Assembly: GCA_947446025.1 (NCBI GenBank)
Contig: CANFEY010000002.1
Location: 88,898 to 152,897, forward strand
DNA from: Bryobacterales bacterium
Lineage (GTDB): Bacteria; Acidobacteriota; Terriglobia; Bryobacterales; Bryobacteraceae
DNA length: 64,000 nt
Direction of reading: 5' to 3'
This document shows positions 41,544 to 51,300 of the stretch, in pieces (the stretch's first letter is position 1; each line of letters opens with the position of its first letter). The notes under the pieces are model-generated. The model saw only the letters and a list, made by a program, of their open reading frames with translations. It had not been told where the DNA came from and made no database searches. The translations under genes and the position numbers were made by a program.

Positions 41544-43147
41544 TTTCGCAAAACCTGAAGTACAAAGCCTTGATCATCCTGGCCGTCACCCTGGCCTGTG
41601 TGTACGGCATCATCGGCCTGCCCACCTCCGTTGACCAGATCAAGGAAAACTTCGCCAACAACATCCACCTGGGGCTCGATCTCAAGGGCGGCAGCCACCT
41701 GGTGATGCAAATTCAGGTGCAGGACGCCTTTAAGTCGGAAGCCGACACCGTCATCCAACGCCTGCGCGGCGATATGACCGCCAAGCGCATTGCTGTCGGC
41801 GACATCGTCCGCAATGACCCGGCCACCATCGCCGAAGCCGCCAGCATCGCCATCACCATCTCCGGCGTCCCGCCCACCCAAGGCGGCGATCTGCGCCAAC
41901 TCATCACCGAAAGCTACGGCGTCTGGAACATGGTTTCCGCTGGAGCCGATTTCAAGCTGACCATGAAACCCACCGACGCCCTGGCCATGTTGCGCGACAC
42001 GCGTACCCAGACCATGAACACGATCGAAAAGAAGATCAACGGTCTGGGCCTAGCCGAATCCAGCGTACAACAGCGCGGCGGCACCAATTCGGAAACCGAA
42101 ATCCTAGTGCAGTTGCCGGGTGTCGAAGATCCGGCTCGCATCAAGCAGATTCTCAAGACCGCCGCCAAGCTCGAATTCTTCGAAGTCCAGGGCGGACCCT
42201 TCGGATCGCGCGAAGAAGCCCTCACCAGCAAGAACGGAGTGCTCGGCTTCGGCTCCCAAATCAAACCGGGCAAGACGGGCGAAGTTTACATCGTGGCCCG
42301 CACTCCCGTGGTCACCGGCCGCGATATCCGCAACTCTCAGCCGCAAGTCAGCGCCACCAACCGCACTCTCTGGGAAACCACCTTCGTCCTTTCTCAGGAC
42401 GCTGCCAAGCGCTTCGGCGACTTCACCGGCACCCACATCAATCAGCCCATGGCCATCGCACTCGATGACCAGATCATCATGTCCGCCAACATCCAGTCGA
42501 AAATTACCGACAGCGGCGTGATCAACAACATCGGGGACCAGCAGGCCGCCTCCGACCTCGCGCTGAACCTGCGCGCCGGTTCACTTCCCGCCGGGCTCGT
42601 CTACCTCGAAGAACGCACCGTTGGCCCCTCGCTAGGAGCCGACTCCATCCGCAGCGGCATGTACGCGGGTCTGGCGGGTTTGATCGCAGTTATTTTTGTC
42701 ATGCTGGTTTACTACAAGGGCGCGGGTGTGAACGCGGTGGTGGCGCTGATCCTCAACGCGCTGATCCTCATCGCCGCGCTCTCCTACTTCGGAGCCGTCC
42801 TCACCCTGCCCGGCATCGCCGGTGTGATTCTGACCATCGGTATGGCGGTCGATTCCAACGTCCTCATCTTTGAGCGCATCCGGGAAGAGCTGCACGCGGG
42901 CAAGGGAGTGGCGGCGGCGATCGATAACGGCTTCGGTAAGGCGCTGCTGACCATCATCGATACCCACTTGACCACCATCGTCTCCTGCGCTCTCCTGTTC
43001 CTCTTCGGCACCACACAGGTCAAAGGATTTGCGGTCACTCTCGTTATCGGTTTGATCGCCAACCTGTTTACCGCGATCTTCGTCTCGCGCGTCATGTTCG
43101 AGTGGGGCCTGAGCGGTAAGCAGCGCCCGGAGACTCTGAGTATTTAG
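41540..43147 (+). CDS. secD: Protein translocase subunit SecD
   Basis: A 535-residue inner-membrane protein using the proton-motive force to aid Sec export. TM1 near residues 10-28, then LGLDLKGGSHLVMQIQ (conserved GLDLxGG), the periplasmic P1 domain (about 40-330), and five C-terminal TM helices with SIRSGMYAGLAGLIAVIFVM and GMAVDSNVLIFERIREELHA. GTG 41540 is the start, overlapping the yajC stop. It ends 116 bp before secF. Confidence 0.95.
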   Translation: MISQNLKYKALIILAVTLACVYGIIGLPTSVDQIKENFANNIHLGLDLKGGSHLVMQIQVQDAFKSEADTVIQRLRGDMTAKRIAVGDIVRNDPATIAEAASIAITISGVPPTQGGDLRQLITESYGVWNMVSAGADFKLTMKPTDALAMLRDTRTQTMNTIEKKINGLGLAESSVQQRGGTNSETEILVQLPGVEDPARIKQILKTAAKLEFFEVQGGPFGSREEALTSKNGVLGFGSQIKPGKTGEVYIVARTPVVTGRDIRNSQPQVSATNRTLWETTFVLSQDAAKRFGDFTGTHINQPMAIALDDQIIMSANIQSKITDSGVINNIGDQQAASDLALNLRAGSLPAGLVYLEERTVGPSLGADSIRSGMYAGLAGLIAVIFVMLVYYKGAGVNAVVALILNALILIAALSYFGAVLTLPGIAGVILTIGMAVDSNVLIFERIREELHAGKGVAAAIDNGFGKALLTIIDTHLTTIVSCALLFLFGTTQVKGFAVTLVIGLIANLFTAIFVSRVMFEWGLSGKQRPETLSI

Positions 43148-43263
43148 GCCTATTTGATTGCTACAACCCGGGATCTGTGGTAACCTAAATCGGCTTGAAG
43201 GCCTTCGCGGCTGATGGAACTTTAGGAATGTGGCCGGTGTCTACAGCACTAGGCCTGGAACGA

Positions 43264-44490
43264 ATGGAATTATTCAGAGACACACACTTTGACTTCCTGA
43301 AATGGAAGTGGCCGTTCATCGGCGCATCCCTGCTGCTCACCGCGGTGGGAATGGCCAGCTGGGCGATGAAAGGCGGCCTCAGTTACGGCATCGACTTCAA
43401 GGGCGGTGCCGAAATGCGCGTCCGCTTCCAGGCTGAGCCTCCAGTCGACAAGATCCGCACTGAACTGGCGCAGAAGATCAAGGGTGAAATCTCCGTCCAG
43501 CCCATCACCGGCACCGGCTCGCCCGAACTGCTGATCGGCACCGAGCTCACCAACGAAACCGAACTGAACGCCAATCGTGACCTGATCGAAACCTCCCTGC
43601 GCGGCATGTTCGGGGGAACCGAGGGCAAGGTCGATCTCAACAACACTTCCTCGGAAGACCTCGCCAATACCCTGCGCGGCCGCGCCGGCATCCCCGTGGC
43701 GGAAGACGAAATCCAAAAGCTGGTCAACGGCATCCGCGATTTCCGCATCGCCAAGGGCGGCATCATTGCTTCGCTCGATGACCTCTCCGGCGTCCCCGGC
43801 GTCAGTGCCGAGGTTCTCGGCTCCATCAAGGAAGCCGGTGTCGTAGGCAAGTTCGCCATCCTCTCCACCGACGTCGTCGGCCCCAAGATCGGCGCCGAGC
43901 TCAAGCAAAAGGCCGTCTACGCCACGCTCTACTCGCTGGCCGCGATGCTCATCTACATCGCCTTCCGCTTTGAGTGGATCTACGGCTTGGCTGCCGTGAT
44001 CGCCGTGTTCCATGACACGCTCATCACGCTGGGACTGTTCTCTCTTACCAATCGCGAAATTTCACTCACCGTCGTCGCCGCGCTCCTAACCTTGGTCGGC
44101 TACTCGATGAATGACACCATCGTCGTCTTTGACCGTATCCGCGAGAACATGAAGACCCGCCGCGCCGGGTCTATGACCGACCTCATCAACGACAGCATCA
44201 ACCAAACCCTCAGCCGGACCATTCTGACCTCAGGCCTCACATTCCTGACAGCACTCGCCCTGTGGTTATTTGGTGGCGACGTGCTGGAAGGATTCTCATT
44301 CGCGTTGGTGGTAGGAATTTGCGTTGGTACTTATTCTTCGATTTTCGTAGCCAGTCCAATTCTGGTGTTCTGGCAAGACTTCGTCGCGTCCAAGAAACCC
44401 GCCGCCGCAGCCGCTGCTGCCCGGCCAGTCAGTATTGAAAAGCCGGTAGAGCAGGCAACTAGCAAGAAGAAAGTAGTGCGGCGTTACTAG
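43264..44490 (+). CDS. secF: Protein translocase subunit SecF
   Basis: About 408 residues from ATG 43264 (MELFRDTHFDFLKWKWPFIG); TTG 43195 would add 23 residues not seen in the family. It carries YGIDFKGGAEMRVRF (SecF D1 motif), a periplasmic insert longer than in E. coli SecF, VAALLTLVGYSMNDTIVVFD, then RIRENMK and a C-terminal Lys/Ala-rich tail. The periplasmic insert (about 100-210) contains helix-hairpin-helix-like repeats (LDDLSGVPGVSAEVLGSIKE), an unusual feature. Confidence 0.92.
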   Translation: MELFRDTHFDFLKWKWPFIGASLLLTAVGMASWAMKGGLSYGIDFKGGAEMRVRFQAEPPVDKIRTELAQKIKGEISVQPITGTGSPELLIGTELTNETELNANRDLIETSLRGMFGGTEGKVDLNNTSSEDLANTLRGRAGIPVAEDEIQKLVNGIRDFRIAKGGIIASLDDLSGVPGVSAEVLGSIKEAGVVGKFAILSTDVVGPKIGAELKQKAVYATLYSLAAMLIYIAFRFEWIYGLAAVIAVFHDTLITLGLFSLTNREISLTVVAALLTLVGYSMNDTIVVFDRIRENMKTRRAGSMTDLINDSINQTLSRTILTSGLTFLTALALWLFGGDVLEGFSFALVVGICVGTYSSIFVASPILVFWQDFVASKKPAAAAAAARPVSIEKPVEQATSKKKVVRRY

Positions 44491-44511
44491 TTCACCGTAA
44501 GGGGATTATTC

Positions 44512-45255
44512 ATGTTTGATCAAACGTTTGTAGATGGTGTCGGAAAAACAAATAAGAGCTGGACGGTCCTTCTCTCGGCCATTATTCAGCTAGCGATCTT
44601 GGCGATCCTTATCATCATCCCCCTGATTTTCACGGACGTGCTGCCCACGGCGTCCTTGACCTCGATGCTGGTGGCCCCCGCACCTCCCCCGCCGCCGCCC
44701 CCGCCGCCTCCGCCTCAGGTGGTCAAGGTGGTCAAAGTGGCCCCCCGTCAATTCGTCTCGGGTCAGCTGATTGCTCCCAAGACCATCCCCAAAAACGTCG
44801 CCATCATCACTGAGGCGGAACTCCCGCCCGCGTCGCAGGACGTCGTCGTCGGCGTCGTTGGCGGTGTAGGTGCTCCTACGGGTGCCGTTGGTGGTGTGCT
44901 CGGTGGTGCTCCGCCGCCCCCGCCGCCCCCGCCGCCCCCGCCGCCCCCGCCGCCCCCCAAGCCGGTTGGTCCGCAGCGCGTCAGCTCCGGCGTCAGCAAG
45001 GGGAACTTGGTCAAGCAAATTCGCCCCAACTATCCGCCCATCGCCAAGCAGGCACGCGTTCAAGGCGCCGTTATTCTCAGCGCCACCATCGGCAAAGATG
45101 GGAAAATTCAAAATCTTCAAGTCGTGAGCGGTCCGGCAATGTTGCGCCAGTCAGCTCTAGACGCCGTAGGTCAGTGGGAATACCGTCCTTACCTGCTCAA
45201 CAATGAGCCGGTGGAAGTGCTCACTGAAATTGAAGTCAATTTTGCTCTAAATTAA
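44512..45255 (+). CDS. TonB-family energy transducer
   Basis: A 247-residue protein: N-terminal membrane helix (SAIIQLAILAILIIIPLIFT), two uninterrupted polyproline runs (12 and 16 Pro, encoded by CCG/CCC repeats), a Val/Gly-rich linker and a TonB C-terminal domain (IRPNYPPIAKQARVQGAVIL, then LRQSALDAVGQWEYRPYLLN). It spans the periplasm and passes proton-motive energy from ExbB/ExbD to outer-membrane receptors. ExbB and two ExbD genes follow, so this is a complete TonB system. Confidence 0.92.
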   Translation: MFDQTFVDGVGKTNKSWTVLLSAIIQLAILAILIIIPLIFTDVLPTASLTSMLVAPAPPPPPPPPPPPQVVKVVKVAPRQFVSGQLIAPKTIPKNVAIITEAELPPASQDVVVGVVGGVGAPTGAVGGVLGGAPPPPPPPPPPPPPPPPKPVGPQRVSSGVSKGNLVKQIRPNYPPIAKQARVQGAVILSATIGKDGKIQNLQVVSGPAMLRQSALDAVGQWEYRPYLLNNEPVEVLTEIEVNFALN

Positions 45256-45340
45256 AGAGCAATGCAGTTCGTAGTAAGTAGGTGGCGGTGCCAGAATGCC
45301 GCCGGACAGATTAAATTTCAACTCGCAGGAGACTCTAGAA

Positions 45341-46066
45341 ATGTTGTTACAAGCGCAAGTATGGGCACTGATGCTGTTCCAGGACGCCCCTCAATTTGAT
45401 TTGGTTTCGATGTGGGATTCGATGTTGTGGCCGGCCCGTTCGGTCGTCATCATCCTGATCATCATGTCGATCTGGTCGTTCGGCGTGATGTTTGACCGCT
45501 TGATCGCCTTTAACGGGGCGCGCAAGCAGTCCCGTCAGCTGGTTCCGGCCGTGGCCGGCGCGCTGCGCGAAGGCAAGCTGGACGAAGCCATCAAGATCGC
45601 CGACCGTTACCCCAAGAGCCACTTGGCCAAAGTGATGGTTTCCGGTTTGCAGGAATTCCAAGCCCACCAGAAAAGCTCCGACATCTCCGGTGAGGAAATC
45701 GACGCCTCCCGCCGTGCTCTCGAACGCGCGGAAGCCATTGTCCACGCTGAACTGAAGCGCGGTATCTCCACTCTGGCCACTATCGCCTCTTCCGCTCCCT
45801 TCGTAGGGTTGCTCGGCACCGTGGTCGGCATCATCAACGCGTTCCAAGGCATCGCGGCGGAAAAGTCCACCGGCTTGGGCGCGGTCGCCGGTGGTATTTC
45901 GGAAGCCCTCGTGGCCACCGCCATCGGTTTGCTCGTCGCCATCCCCGCCGTGTGGATGTTCAACTACTTCAGCAACCGCGTGGAAGCGTTCGACGTGGAA
46001 ATGGGTAACTCCAGTTCCGAATTGATTGACTACTTCATCAAGCGTACGCAAGGCGCGCGCAAGTAG
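45341..46066 (+). CDS. exbB: MotA/TolQ/ExbB proton-channel family protein
   Basis: A 241-residue inner-membrane protein with three membrane helices: ARSVVIILIIMSIWSFGVMF, then SAPFVGLLGTVVGIINAFQG and EALVATAIGLLVAIPAVWMF, the last two being the conserved ExbB/TolQ signature region. A longer frame starts at 45296, but AGGAG lies 10 bases before ATG 45341. It forms the proton channel with the ExbD proteins encoded next. Confidence 0.92.
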   Translation: MLLQAQVWALMLFQDAPQFDLVSMWDSMLWPARSVVIILIIMSIWSFGVMFDRLIAFNGARKQSRQLVPAVAGALREGKLDEAIKIADRYPKSHLAKVMVSGLQEFQAHQKSSDISGEEIDASRRALERAEAIVHAELKRGISTLATIASSAPFVGLLGTVVGIINAFQGIAAEKSTGLGAVAGGISEALVATAIGLLVAIPAVWMFNYFSNRVEAFDVEMGNSSSELIDYFIKRTQGARK

Positions 46067-46164
46067 TTTTTCGAGACCTGAAGCAAGCGAGTTGAAATAA
46101 GGGGCGCCCTGCGGCTGCAAGAAGCCGTGGGGCGAATCCCAAGGCGTTAGGAGCGCCAAGAGAT

Positions 46165-46599
46165 ATGCAGAAACAGAAAGCTCCAGCGATTGTATCCGAC
46201 ATCAACGTGACTCCCATGGTGGACGTCATGCTCGTGCTGCTCATCATTTTCATGGTCATCACGCCCTTGCTCAGCAAGGGCCAGACCGTGGAATTGACCA
46301 AGGCGAACAACGCGATCGCCATGAAGGCGGCGGACGCGGAAGACGCCATTATGGTGGCGATCACCCGTAACGGCCAGACATTTTTGATGCCCGGCAACAG
46401 CCGCGTCACCCCCGACGAATTGCCCACCAAGGTGGCTGACCTCTTGACTGGCCGCCTGGACAAAACTGTCTACGTTAAGGCCGATGCGCGCGCCAAGTAC
46501 GGCGCGGTGGAAGAAGTCATCGATTTCCTGCGCGGCGCGGGTGTGGATGAATTGGGCTTGTTGACCGAAGCGTTGCAGAACCAGCGGCCGGCCGAATAG
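46165..46599 (+). CDS. exbD: ExbD/TolR-family protein 1
   Basis: A 144-residue protein with one N-terminal membrane helix (VDVMLVLLIIFMVITPLLSK) carrying the conserved Asp in NVTPMVDVMLVLLIIF, which relays protons in the ExbBD channel. The periplasmic domain includes LDKTVYVKADARAKYGAVEE and GVDELGLLTEAL. It follows exbB by 98 bp and precedes a second exbD by 28 bp. Confidence 0.92.
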   Translation: MQKQKAPAIVSDINVTPMVDVMLVLLIIFMVITPLLSKGQTVELTKANNAIAMKAADAEDAIMVAITRNGQTFLMPGNSRVTPDELPTKVADLLTGRLDKTVYVKADARAKYGAVEEVIDFLRGAGVDELGLLTEALQNQRPAE

Positions 46600-46627
46600 C
46601 CGCCCGCAAGCAAATAGGAGACATGTT

Positions 46628-47056
46628 ATGTCAATGAATGTAGGCGGCGGCAGCGGGCCGCGGGCGGATATAAACGTCACGCCGATGATCGACGTTTTGC
46701 TGGTGCTGCTCATCATCTTCATGGTGATCACACCCCTGACCCCCTACGGCTTGGACGCCCTGGCGCCGCAACCTCCCAAGAAGAATCAGCCGCCTCCGCC
46801 AGAAAACGATGACCGGACCGTCGTGATTCAGATCGATAAGGCGGGCAACTTCAAGCTCAACCAGGAAGACGTGCAAAAGGAATTCCTGGGACCGCGCCTC
46901 ACCCAAATCTTCGCCACCCGCGCCGAACGCGTTGTGTTCGTCAAGGGCGATCCGGACCTGGACTTCCAGACCGTCGCCTTCGCTATCGACGTGGCCAAGG
47001 GCGTGGGTATTGACAAGATTGGTTTGATGACGCCCAAGATTGAAGCGGGCGAATAG
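46628..47056 (+). CDS. exbD: ExbD/TolR-family protein 2
   Basis: A 142-residue paralogue of the preceding ExbD. ADINVTPMIDVLLVLLIIFM has the channel Asp in the membrane helix. The periplasmic part differs: a Pro-rich segment (PKKNQPPPPENDDRTVVIQI) after the helix and VFVKGDPDLDFQTVAFAIDV near the C-terminus. Two diverged ExbDs behind one ExbB suggest a heteromeric channel. AGGAG precedes the ATG at 8 bases; an internal ATG at 46634 is possible. Confidence 0.92.
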   Translation: MSMNVGGGSGPRADINVTPMIDVLLVLLIIFMVITPLTPYGLDALAPQPPKKNQPPPPENDDRTVVIQIDKAGNFKLNQEDVQKEFLGPRLTQIFATRAERVVFVKGDPDLDFQTVAFAIDVAKGVGIDKIGLMTPKIEAGE

Positions 47057-47069
47057 AGGGATTACGACG

Positions 47070-47924
47070 ATGCAAAAAACACCGTTAGCCGCGGCCGTAC
47101 TGGCCGGAATGATGGCATTGTTAGGGACCGGTTGCGACTACCTGGCCGCCCGCGACCACTTGAACAAGGGCGTCGCCTCCACCAAAGTCGGCAAATTCGG
47201 TGACGCCGCCGAGCACTTCAAACAGGCCATGGCCCTTGACCCGGAATGGGACGCTCCCCGTCTCTATCTCGCCGTCTCTTACATGAGCCAGTGGATTCCC
47301 GGTGCAGAGTCTCCCGAAAATCAGGGATTCGCCAAGCTGGCGAAAGAAGGTTTCCTGAAGGTCCTTGAAACTTCGCCCAGCGACACCACCGCGCTCGCCT
47401 CCATGGCCTCCATGGCCTTCAGCGAAGCCACCACGCAGGCCGACTTGACGTACGACCAGAAGATGGCCAAGCTGGATGAATCCACTGAGTGGCACAAGAA
47501 GCACATCGCCGTTGCTCCCACCGCCGAGCATTACTACAGCTTGGCCGTCATCGGCTACACCAAGTGGGCGAAAGAATGGCTGGCGGCACGGCAGTCCGTC
47601 CACATGCGCCAGGATGACCCGGGTCCCATCAAAGACAAGAAGGTCCGCGACGACCTCAAGGCAAAGTTCACCACCATCCTCGATCAGGGCGTAGCCGACT
47701 TGCAGAAGTCGCTTGAGCTCGACGCCGAATACGAGAACTCCATGGCCTATATCAACCTCCTGATTCGTGAACGCGCCGACCTCTTTGAAGACAAGGCCGA
47801 ATACGATAAGGCGACCACCGAGGCCGATGGCTGGTTGGCCAAGTATCTCGCAACCAAGAAAATCAAAGCGGCCCGCGCCGCCAAGAGCGCCAACTCCGGT
47901 ATCATCCAGGACGCTCCTAAGTAA
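47070..47924 (+). CDS. TPR lipoprotein at the end of the TonB operon
   Basis: A 284-residue lipoprotein: MQKTPLAAAVLAGMMALLGT precedes lipobox GTGC (Cys22). The mature part has TPR-like repeats (HLNKGVASTKVGKFGDAAEH, then FKQAMALDPEWDAPRLYLAV; DLQKSLELDAEYENSMAYIN) and Lys/Ala-rich helices. An earlier in-frame ATG at 47040 lies inside exbD2; ATG 47070 opens the signal peptide. It ends the operon before a strong terminator and probably organises or loads the TonB machinery at a membrane (inference). Confidence 0.85.
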   Translation: MQKTPLAAAVLAGMMALLGTGCDYLAARDHLNKGVASTKVGKFGDAAEHFKQAMALDPEWDAPRLYLAVSYMSQWIPGAESPENQGFAKLAKEGFLKVLETSPSDTTALASMASMAFSEATTQADLTYDQKMAKLDESTEWHKKHIAVAPTAEHYYSLAVIGYTKWAKEWLAARQSVHMRQDDPGPIKDKKVRDDLKAKFTTILDQGVADLQKSLELDAEYENSMAYINLLIRERADLFEDKAEYDKATTEADGWLAKYLATKKIKAARAAKSANSGIIQDAPK

Positions 47925-47958
47925 CAGGACGCGCCGAAGTAGGCCGCATCAATCCGGA

Positions 47959-47999
47959 AACGCCGCTGTTCCCTTCAATGGGCAGCGGCGTTTTCTTTT
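47959..47999 (+). terminator. Rho-independent terminator of the tonB-exbB-exbD operon
   Basis: Perfect 10-bp stem AACGCCGCTG (47959-47968) / CAGCGGCGTT (47983-47992) with a 14-base loop, continuing into TTTCTTTT. The best intrinsic terminator in the window, 35 bp after the TPR lipoprotein stop. Confidence 0.93.
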
Positions 48000-48014
48000 G
48001 TACACTTGTTTTGG

Positions 48015-48266
48015 ATGCCCATCTACGAATACCAGTGCCTGGGATGTGGGCACAACTTTGAGTACCTGCTCCGCCCCACCTCTCCCGCCCCCGCTTGTCC
48101 CGCGTGCCAGGGCGCGGCACTGGAACAGCAGATCTCGCTCGCGGCCACCAGTTCCGACGGCCAGCGCCACGCGAATCTCATGGGAGCCCACAAACGCGCC
48201 GCCGCCGGACGTGGCGAAAAACAGCGCGCCGCGCACACCGAATCGCACCACCACTTCGAAGACTAA
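48015..48266 (+). CDS. FmdB-family zinc-ribbon protein
   Basis: An 83-residue protein opening MPIYEYQCLGCGHNFEYLLR and continuing PACPACQGAALEQQ: two CxxC pairs forming a zinc ribbon of the FmdB type, followed by a basic, His-rich tail. FmdB-like proteins are proposed regulators with no settled role. A frame from 48006 adds three residues; ATG 48015 matches the family start. It stands alone between a terminator and the promoter of the TonB receptor. Confidence 0.85.
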   Translation: MPIYEYQCLGCGHNFEYLLRPTSPAPACPACQGAALEQQISLAATSSDGQRHANLMGAHKRAAAGRGEKQRAAHTESHHHFED

Positions 48267-48279
48267 CCGCGCGCGTGCA

Positions 48280-48308
48280 TTGACTTCCATCCACCGATCC
48301 CCTACGAT
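48280..48308 (+). promoter_or_regulatory. Sigma-70 promoter of the TonB-dependent receptor gene
   Basis: TTGACT (48280-48285), 17-bp spacer, TACGAT (48303-48308). Predicted start near 48315 gives a leader of about 40 nt to ATG 48354. Confidence 0.7.
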
Positions 48309-48353
48309 TTCGTAGATGCCCCGTTTTTGGTGACGGGCGAATTGGGAGGGTCT

Positions 48354-51300
48354 ATGCGTTCCTTGAGTTTGTTCTCCGCACTACTGCTGTGCTCCGCCGT
48401 TTCCTTTGCGCAAACCGCAACCGGGACCATTACCGGCACCATCTCCGATCCCGCCGGCGCGGTGGTCGCCAACGCTGCCTTGGAGCTGACCAACGCAGCC
48501 ACAGGCGCGCTGCAGCAGGGTACCTCCAGCAGCACTGGCAATTTCACCTTTGGCACCCTACCGGTAGGCACCTATCAGTTGACCGTCAACGTCCCCGGCT
48601 TTAAGAACTACATCCGCCAGAACCTGGGCGTGCAGACCGCACAAACGATCCGGGTGGACGTGAACCTGGAAGTCGGCACCTCGGCCGAGTCGATCACCGT
48701 GACCGACCAGGCGTCCTTGCTGACCACTGAGAGTGGAGCCATGGCTTCGAACGTAACCACGGCGCGGCTGAACTCGCTGCCGATTCTGGGAGTCGGCGTC
48801 GGCGTAGCCAGTCCTGCCGGCGTGCGCAATCCGTTGGCCGCTTCGTTGCTGACCCCGGGCGTATTCTTCAATCCAGCACAGGCGATGCGCGTAAACGGTG
48901 CGCCGGCCAACACCTACGGAATCAAGTTGGACGGCCAGGACATTACCAACGGCGTAAACACGTCCTCGTCGCAGCAGCAAATGCAGCCCAGCGTGGAAGC
49001 GCTGGAAGAAGTCGCGATTCAATCGTCGAATTACTCGGCGGAGTTTGGTCAAGCCGGATCTGGGTTGTTCCAGTTCACCACCAAGTCGGGCGGCAATAAT
49101 TTCCATGGATCTTTGTACGACTACTTCGTAAACGAAGCGTTCAATGCCAGCCAGCCGTTCAGCAAGATCCGCAATCGGAATCGCCGAAATGACTTCGGTG
49201 GAAGCGTCGGCGGACCGGTCTCGATCCCGAAGGTATACAGCGGCAAGGATCGGACGTTCTTCTTCTTCAATACGGAAATTTTCAAGGAGAACGCCCGTAT
49301 TGGCGATCAGACGCGCACGGTGCCCATTCAGGCGTATCGTGACGGCAACTTTACCAGCGCGCTGACGAACCGTCCGTTCACGGGGGCGATCGCCACGGAC
49401 GGACTGGGCAACGCGATTTCCGAAGGGATGATCTTCGATCCCAACACTGAGCGTCTGGCCGCAAACGGGACCCGCGCCCGTTTGCAGTTCCCTGGCAACA
49501 TCATTCCGGTGGCGCGGTTCGACCCTTCGTCGGTGAAGTATCAGAGCTTGATTCCCGCACCGACGAGTCCTGGCCTGATCAACAATTTTTTGAATGCGTT
49601 CCCGAGCAACCGTTTGACGCCGCTCATCTCCATCAAGATCGACCACAGCTTCAGCTCGAAGCTCAAGATCGGATTCTACCGCTCGTCCACGGAAACAGAG
49701 ACGCCCTACGCGACGGGCTTCGGATCATCGGAAGGGTTCCCGGATGTGCTGACGGCGACGCGCGGCACGTTCATTTACTCGCGCACGTGGCGTGGCAACT
49801 TGGACTACACCATCACGCCGACCATGCTGCTCCACTTCGGCGTCGGCTACGTCGTGAACGACTTCAGCGATAAGGCCCCCATTACCGATTTCGACATGGT
49901 CAAGGTCCTGGGAATCACGGGCGGAACGATTGGGCCGAACAATGGCGCCCGCATCCCCGTCTTCGGAGCGATGTTGGGACAGCAGAGCCGCGGCGGCATG
50001 TCCACCACGGGTCCTGGCATCGGCCAGGTGCGCAACCTTCTGCAACGGCCCACGGCTCAGCTCAACCTCAGCTGGGTGAAGGGCAACCACACTTACAAGT
50101 TCGGCAGCGAGTTCCGTATCGATGGATATCCGGATAGCACGCTCACCAACACCAGCGGGAACTTTACTTGGAGTGAAAATCAGACCGACAACAGTTTCTT
50201 CGCGGCCGGCCAGGCCAAGGGCGGCTTGTTCAGCGGCTTCCCGTACGCCAGTATGCTGCTGGGGCGCGTGAACAACGTGACCATCGCACAGCCGACAAAT
50301 ACGCGCGGCGGGCGCTTGTTCCTGTCCTGGTTCGCGCAGGATACCTGGAAGTTGACGCGTAAATTGACGCTTGATTACGGCGTCCGTTGGGACATCTTCA
50401 CCTATCCTCGTGAGCACCACGGTCGTTCGCCCAGTTTCTCGCCGGCGGTGATCAACCCGAACGCGGGCGGTCATCCCGGCGCTTCGATTTTCGAGGCGAA
50501 CTGCAACTGCCGCTTCGCCAAGAACTATCCTTGGGCTTACGCGCCGCGCTTGGGTGCCGCTTATCAAATCGATTCGAAGACGGTGCTGCGCGCGGGACTT
50601 GGGCTTAGCTACTCCATGTCGCAGGGCGGTGGACAAGGTGCCGCGGGCGCGGCGCAGACGTTCACCCCGCAGAATTTTGGCGACTCGTCCATGATTCTCA
50701 GCAACGGGATTCCTGCTGCTCCTGCTTGGCCGAATCTCACCCCGTCGTTGTTCCCGAACAGTCCGGCCAATATCGCCGGCGGGCCCGCGGTGGTGGACCA
50801 GAACTACGGACGTCCGGCGCGGACTTGGCAGTGGAACGTGGGTCTGCAGCGGGAAATTTTCCGGGATTTGGTTGTCGAAGCCTCCTACGTGGGGAACCGC
50901 GGGGTGTGGTGGAGAGCGGCTGGGATGGTGGATTACAACGCGCTGCAGCCCGGGATTTTGGCAAGCAGGTACGGACTCGATTGGTCGAATGCCGCGGACC
51001 GGACGATTTTGACCTCGCAACTGAGCAACGTGGCTGCGGCTCGTTTCCGCAGTCTGGTCCCGTATACGGGCTTCCCCGTTGGACAGACGGTGGCGCAGTC
51101 GTTGCGGCCGTTCCCGCAGTTCACCGGTCTCGCCGCCACGGGCGCGCCCCTGGGCAAAACTTGGTACGACTCGCTCCAGATGAAGGCCACCAAGCGCTTC
51201 TCGCGTGGGCTGGACTTCACGTGGACCTACACATACTCCAAGGAACTCACGCTGGGCGCGAATGATAATCTGGGCGGAGGAATTATCAATGACGTATTCA

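Noticed and set aside
44680..44960. CCG/CCC runs considered as an unstable non-coding repeat
   Set aside because: They encode the polyproline periplasm-spanning segments of the TonB protein.
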